Shown here: positions 61,838-64,000 of the stretch, piece after piece
Layout of the letters: each line of letters begins with the position of its first letter
How positions within the stretch are numbered: the stretch's first letter is position 1
From: Pasteurellaceae bacterium 15-036681
GTDB taxonomy: Bacteria > Pseudomonadota > Gammaproteobacteria > Enterobacterales > Pasteurellaceae
NCBI GenBank assembly: GCA_002002485.1
Contig: MQVI01000004.1
Span: 1 to 64,000 of the forward strand
Direction of reading: 5' to 3'
DNA: 64,000 nucleotides
The notes under the pieces: model-generated
The model's input: only the letters and a program-made list of their open reading frames with translations
Database searches by the model: none
What the model was told of the DNA's origin: nothing
Translations under genes and position numbers: made by a program

Positions 61838-62431
61838 TTAATTGACAACCCTAATCAATCTACTCATCACCTGCCCTGCGGTTTTCTCTTTTAGAACTAC
61901 CCAATTTTCTGGCAATTCTAAGGCTGGGTGTGTTTTTTCAGTTTCAACATAAATCAGTGCATTGGGTGATAACCAATTATTTTCTGCCAAGTGAGCAAGT
62001 ACTTTTGGCACAAAACCCATATTAAAAGGCGGATCAACAAACACAATATCAAAGGGTTCTCCGCTATTTTTTTGCGATAAATATTGCAAAGTATCCGTAT
62101 GAATCACAGTACCATTTTGTGTTTTTAAACTCACTAAGTTCTTGTTAAGTTGATTAGACGCATCTGCAAATTTTTCTAAAAAAGTCACCGCTTGCGCTTG
62201 GCGAGATAAGGATTCAATTCCAAGTGAGCCACTGCCTGCAAAGCAATCCAAACAGCGCGAGCCTGCAATATCCATCATAAGCCAATTAAATAGAGTCTCT
62301 TTAACGCGGTCTGTGGTTGGGCGTAGGCCTTCGGCATTAAGTACTGGTAATTTACGTCCGCGCCATAATCCTGCGATCACACGCACTTCGCCCATTGCAC
62401 GATTTTGTTGAGAATTTCGAGTTTTTTTCAT
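61838..62431 (-). CDS. rsmD: 16S rRNA m2G966 methyltransferase
   Basis: This 197-residue SAM enzyme has motif I CLDCFAGSGSLGIESLSR and catalytic motif IV FVDPPFNMGF. The N-terminal VIAGLWRGRKLPV and GLRPTTDRVKETLFNWL are family signatures. It is divergent from ftsY across 100 bases, the same layout as in E. coli. Confidence 0.95.
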   Translation of the reverse strand: MKKTRNSQQNRAMGEVRVIAGLWRGRKLPVLNAEGLRPTTDRVKETLFNWLMMDIAGSRCLDCFAGSGSLGIESLSRQAQAVTFLEKFADASNQLNKNLVSLKTQNGTVIHTDTLQYLSQKNSGEPFDIVFVDPPFNMGFVPKVLAHLAENNWLSPNALIYVETEKTHPALELPENWVVLKEKTAGQVMSRLIRVVN

Positions 62432-62531
62432 AGTGGTACAGCCAAAAAAGTAATAAAAAATGATAGACTATCGCATAAGTGTATTCCATTTTAGCCCAAA
62501 ATGGATTTTTTAATTTAAGAGAGAATGCAAA

Positions 62532-64000
62532 ATGTCAGAAGAAAAGAAGAAAAAAGGTTTTTGGTCTTGGTTAGGATTTGGTAAAAAAGAAGAAGAAAAA
62601 CAAGAGATTAAGCAAGAGTCAGAGCAACCAGAAAATATTTCTCCTGTTGAAAGCGAAGTAGAAAAACAAGCGGTTGATTTGGAACAAAATGTTGCAAATG
62701 ATGAGATTACAACCTCTGAATCTGTTGAAGAACCTGCTCAACAGATAGAAGAAATCGTTGAGGCTATTGTAGAACCTGAAACTGTTGAAGAAATTGTTGA
62801 AGCTGTTGCAGAGCCTGAAACAGTTGAAGAAATTGTTGAAGCTGTTGCAGAGCCTGAAACAGTTGAAGAAATTGTTAAAGCTGTTGCAGAGCCTGAAACA
62901 GTTGAAGAAATCGTTGAGACTATTGCAGAGTCTGAACCTGTTGAAAAAGTCGTTGAGACTGTTGCAGAGCCTGAAACAATTGAAGAAATTGTTGAAGCTG
63001 TTGCAGAACCTGAACCTGTTGAAGAAATTGTTGAAGTTGTTGAAGAACCTGAACCTGTTGAAGAAATTGTTGAAGTTGTTGAAGAACCCGAACCAGTTGA
63101 AGAATCAGCACCGGATCAATACCAAGAGAAACCGAGTGAAGGTGGCTTTTTCAGTCGTTTAATCAAAGGGTTAATTAAAACTAAACAAAATATCGGCTCT
63201 GGCTTCCGTAGCTTATTTAGTGGTAAAAAAATTGATGATGAGCTATTTGAAGAGTTAGAAGAGCAACTTCTTATTGCTGATCTTGGTATGCCAACCACAA
63301 CCAAAATCATCAATAACTTAACTCAACATGCAACTAAGAAACAATTAAAAGATGCGGAACTGCTCTACCAACAATTAAAAGTGGAGTTAGCAGATGTACT
63401 AAAACCTGTCGCACAGCCATTAGTGATCGAAGAGAAGAAACCTTATGTGATCTTAATGGTAGGAGTCAATGGCGTAGGTAAAACAACCACAATCGGTAAG
63501 TTAGCACGCAAATTCCAAGCGGAAGGTAAATCAGTAATGTTAGCTGCAGGTGATACTTTCCGAGCAGCAGCAGTTGAGCAACTTGAAGTATGGGGCCAGC
63601 GCAATAATATTCCTGTTGTAGCACAAAGCACAGGTTCAGATTCAGCATCGGTAATTTTCGATGCTATGCAATCTGCAGCGGCAAAAGGCATTGATGTTTT
63701 AATCGCAGATACCGCAGGTCGCTTGCAAAATAAAAATAACTTGATGGACGAGCTGAAAAAAATCGTACGAGTAATGAAAAAATACGATGAAACGGCACCA
63801 CACGAAATTATGCTCACCCTAGATGCAGGTACTGGTCAAAACGCAATTAGCCAAGCTAAATTATTTAACGAAGCCGTTGGTTTAACAGGTATTACGCTGA
63901 CTAAATTAGACGGTACGGCAAAAGGCGGTGTGATCTTCGCCATTGCAGATCAATTTAATATTCCTATCCGCTATATCGGGGTAGGCGAAAAAATTGAAGA
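62532..64000 (+). CDS. ftsY: Signal recognition particle receptor FtsY (3' end outside window)
   Basis: This GTPase docks the SRP-ribosome complex at the membrane. The reading frame is open for 489 codons and runs off the right edge. The N-terminal basic tag (KKKKGFWSWLGFGKK) is followed by an acidic A domain. Residues 81-184 are eight 13-residue repeats of the type EPETVEEIVEAVA, then the membrane-binding FSRLIKGLIKTKQNIGSGF helix. The NG domain starts about residue 215: P-loop GVNGVGKTTT (about 311-320), DTFRAAAVEQL, and DTAGR. The ATG has no strong SD but gives the normal FtsY start. It is divergent from rsmD. Confidence 0.95.
   Translation, partial: MSEEKKKKGFWSWLGFGKKEEEKQEIKQESEQPENISPVESEVEKQAVDLEQNVANDEITTSESVEEPAQQIEEIVEAIVEPETVEEIVEAVAEPETVEEIVEAVAEPETVEEIVKAVAEPETVEEIVETIAESEPVEKVVETVAEPETIEEIVEAVAEPEPVEEIVEVVEEPEPVEEIVEVVEEPEPVEESAPDQYQEKPSEGGFFSRLIKGLIKTKQNIGSGFRSLFSGKKIDDELFEELEEQLLIADLGMPTTTKIINNLTQHATKKQLKDAELLYQQLKVELADVLKPVAQPLVIEEKKPYVILMVGVNGVGKTTTIGKLARKFQAEGKSVMLAAGDTFRAAAVEQLEVWGQRNNIPVVAQSTGSDSASVIFDAMQSAAAKGIDVLIADTAGRLQNKNNLMDELKKIVRVMKKYDETAPHEIMLTLDAGTGQNAISQAKLFNEAVGLTGITLTKLDGTAKGGVIFAIADQFNIPIRYIGVGEKIE
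62772..63083 (+). repeat. Eight 39-bp tandem repeats in ftsY
   Basis: These encode eight 13-residue units (EPETVEEIVEAVA and close variants) followed by a partial ninth. Early units are nearly identical; later units change to EPEPVEEIVEVVE. All steps are multiples of three, so length can vary without a frameshift. Confidence 0.9.

Noticed and set aside
62785-63162. 125-residue plus-strand reading frame rich in Leu/Lys/Gln
   Set aside because: It is a shifted frame of the ftsY 39-bp repeats; ftsY itself is certain from its GTPase motifs downstream.

Overview
The window is a stretch of chromosome from a Pasteurellaceae bacterium. Its closest relatives are probably in the Actinobacillus / Mannheimia / [Haemophilus] ducreyi branch. 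The evidence is low GC, a pervasive family-typical gene content (ArcA, NsrR/Hmp, comNOPQ beside recC, OmpA/P5 porins, matP-lonH-fabA block), and many DNA-uptake words of the ACAAGCGGT type (for example near 14560, 26130, 32276, 53550, 55325, 62670) instead of the Haemophilus influenzae AAGTGCGGT type. The species cannot be named from the sequence alone. No rRNA, tRNA, CRISPR array or prophage was seen.

Layout. 1-336: right end of an IS110-family (IS1111-group) element, with the last 27 transposase codons and a structured non-coding end. 337-3862: leftward sucrose operon scrK-scrB-scrR without a transporter. 4015-5753: two paralogous helical lipoproteins, one built of perfect 18-residue repeats. 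5889-12782: rne, an MscS channel, rluC, a HepT/MntA toxin-antitoxin pair and folP. 12923-16007: yffB-dapE, an LAS carboxypeptidase and rsmJ. 16069-19704: arcA, cdd, nhaA and a small DMT protein. 19814-20605: rpmH-rnpA-yidD, then uraA. 22081-23862: hmp and nsrR, divergent around a near-perfect NsrR operator. 23979-27036: argCBD. 27157-32938: the conserved fmt-rsmB-trkA group, interrupted between fmt and rsmB by a 2-kb insert that holds an uncharacterised glycosyltransferase-like gene, a palindromic MITE, and a brnTA module whose toxin has been beheaded by the MITE. 33026-37247: uspA and a TAXI-type TRAP transporter. 37465-46835: yigZ, pitrilysin, recC and the competence pseudopilin operon comNOPQ with a CRP-S site. 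47159-52559: fabA, lonH, matP and tandem ompA paralogues. 52974-56620: ydiJ and a menI-like thioesterase. 56689-59504: rplU-rpmA-DMT-obgE. 59751-64000: nagBA with a CRP site, rsmD, and ftsY running off the right edge.

Most of the window is core chromosome. The striking extra layer is the number of palindromic intergenic repeats. At least five families can be told apart by eye: a CCCCTCTTT/AAATCTCCCC element, a GGACACG/CGTGTCC palindrome, a three-hairpin element flanked by TTA..TAGCT / AGCTA..TAA, a GTAGGGTGG/CCACCCTAC element, and the ~200-245 bp MITE. They sit between genes, often directly at a stop codon, and in one case they appear to have destroyed a toxin gene.

Regulatory sites that fit known logic were found for competence (CRP-S), nitrosative stress (NsrR), amino-sugar use (CRP), fatty-acid synthesis (candidate FadR site) and sucrose (candidate ScrR site). 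Coding repeats occur in a lipoprotein (54 bp units) and in FtsY (39 bp units); both could vary in length between strains.
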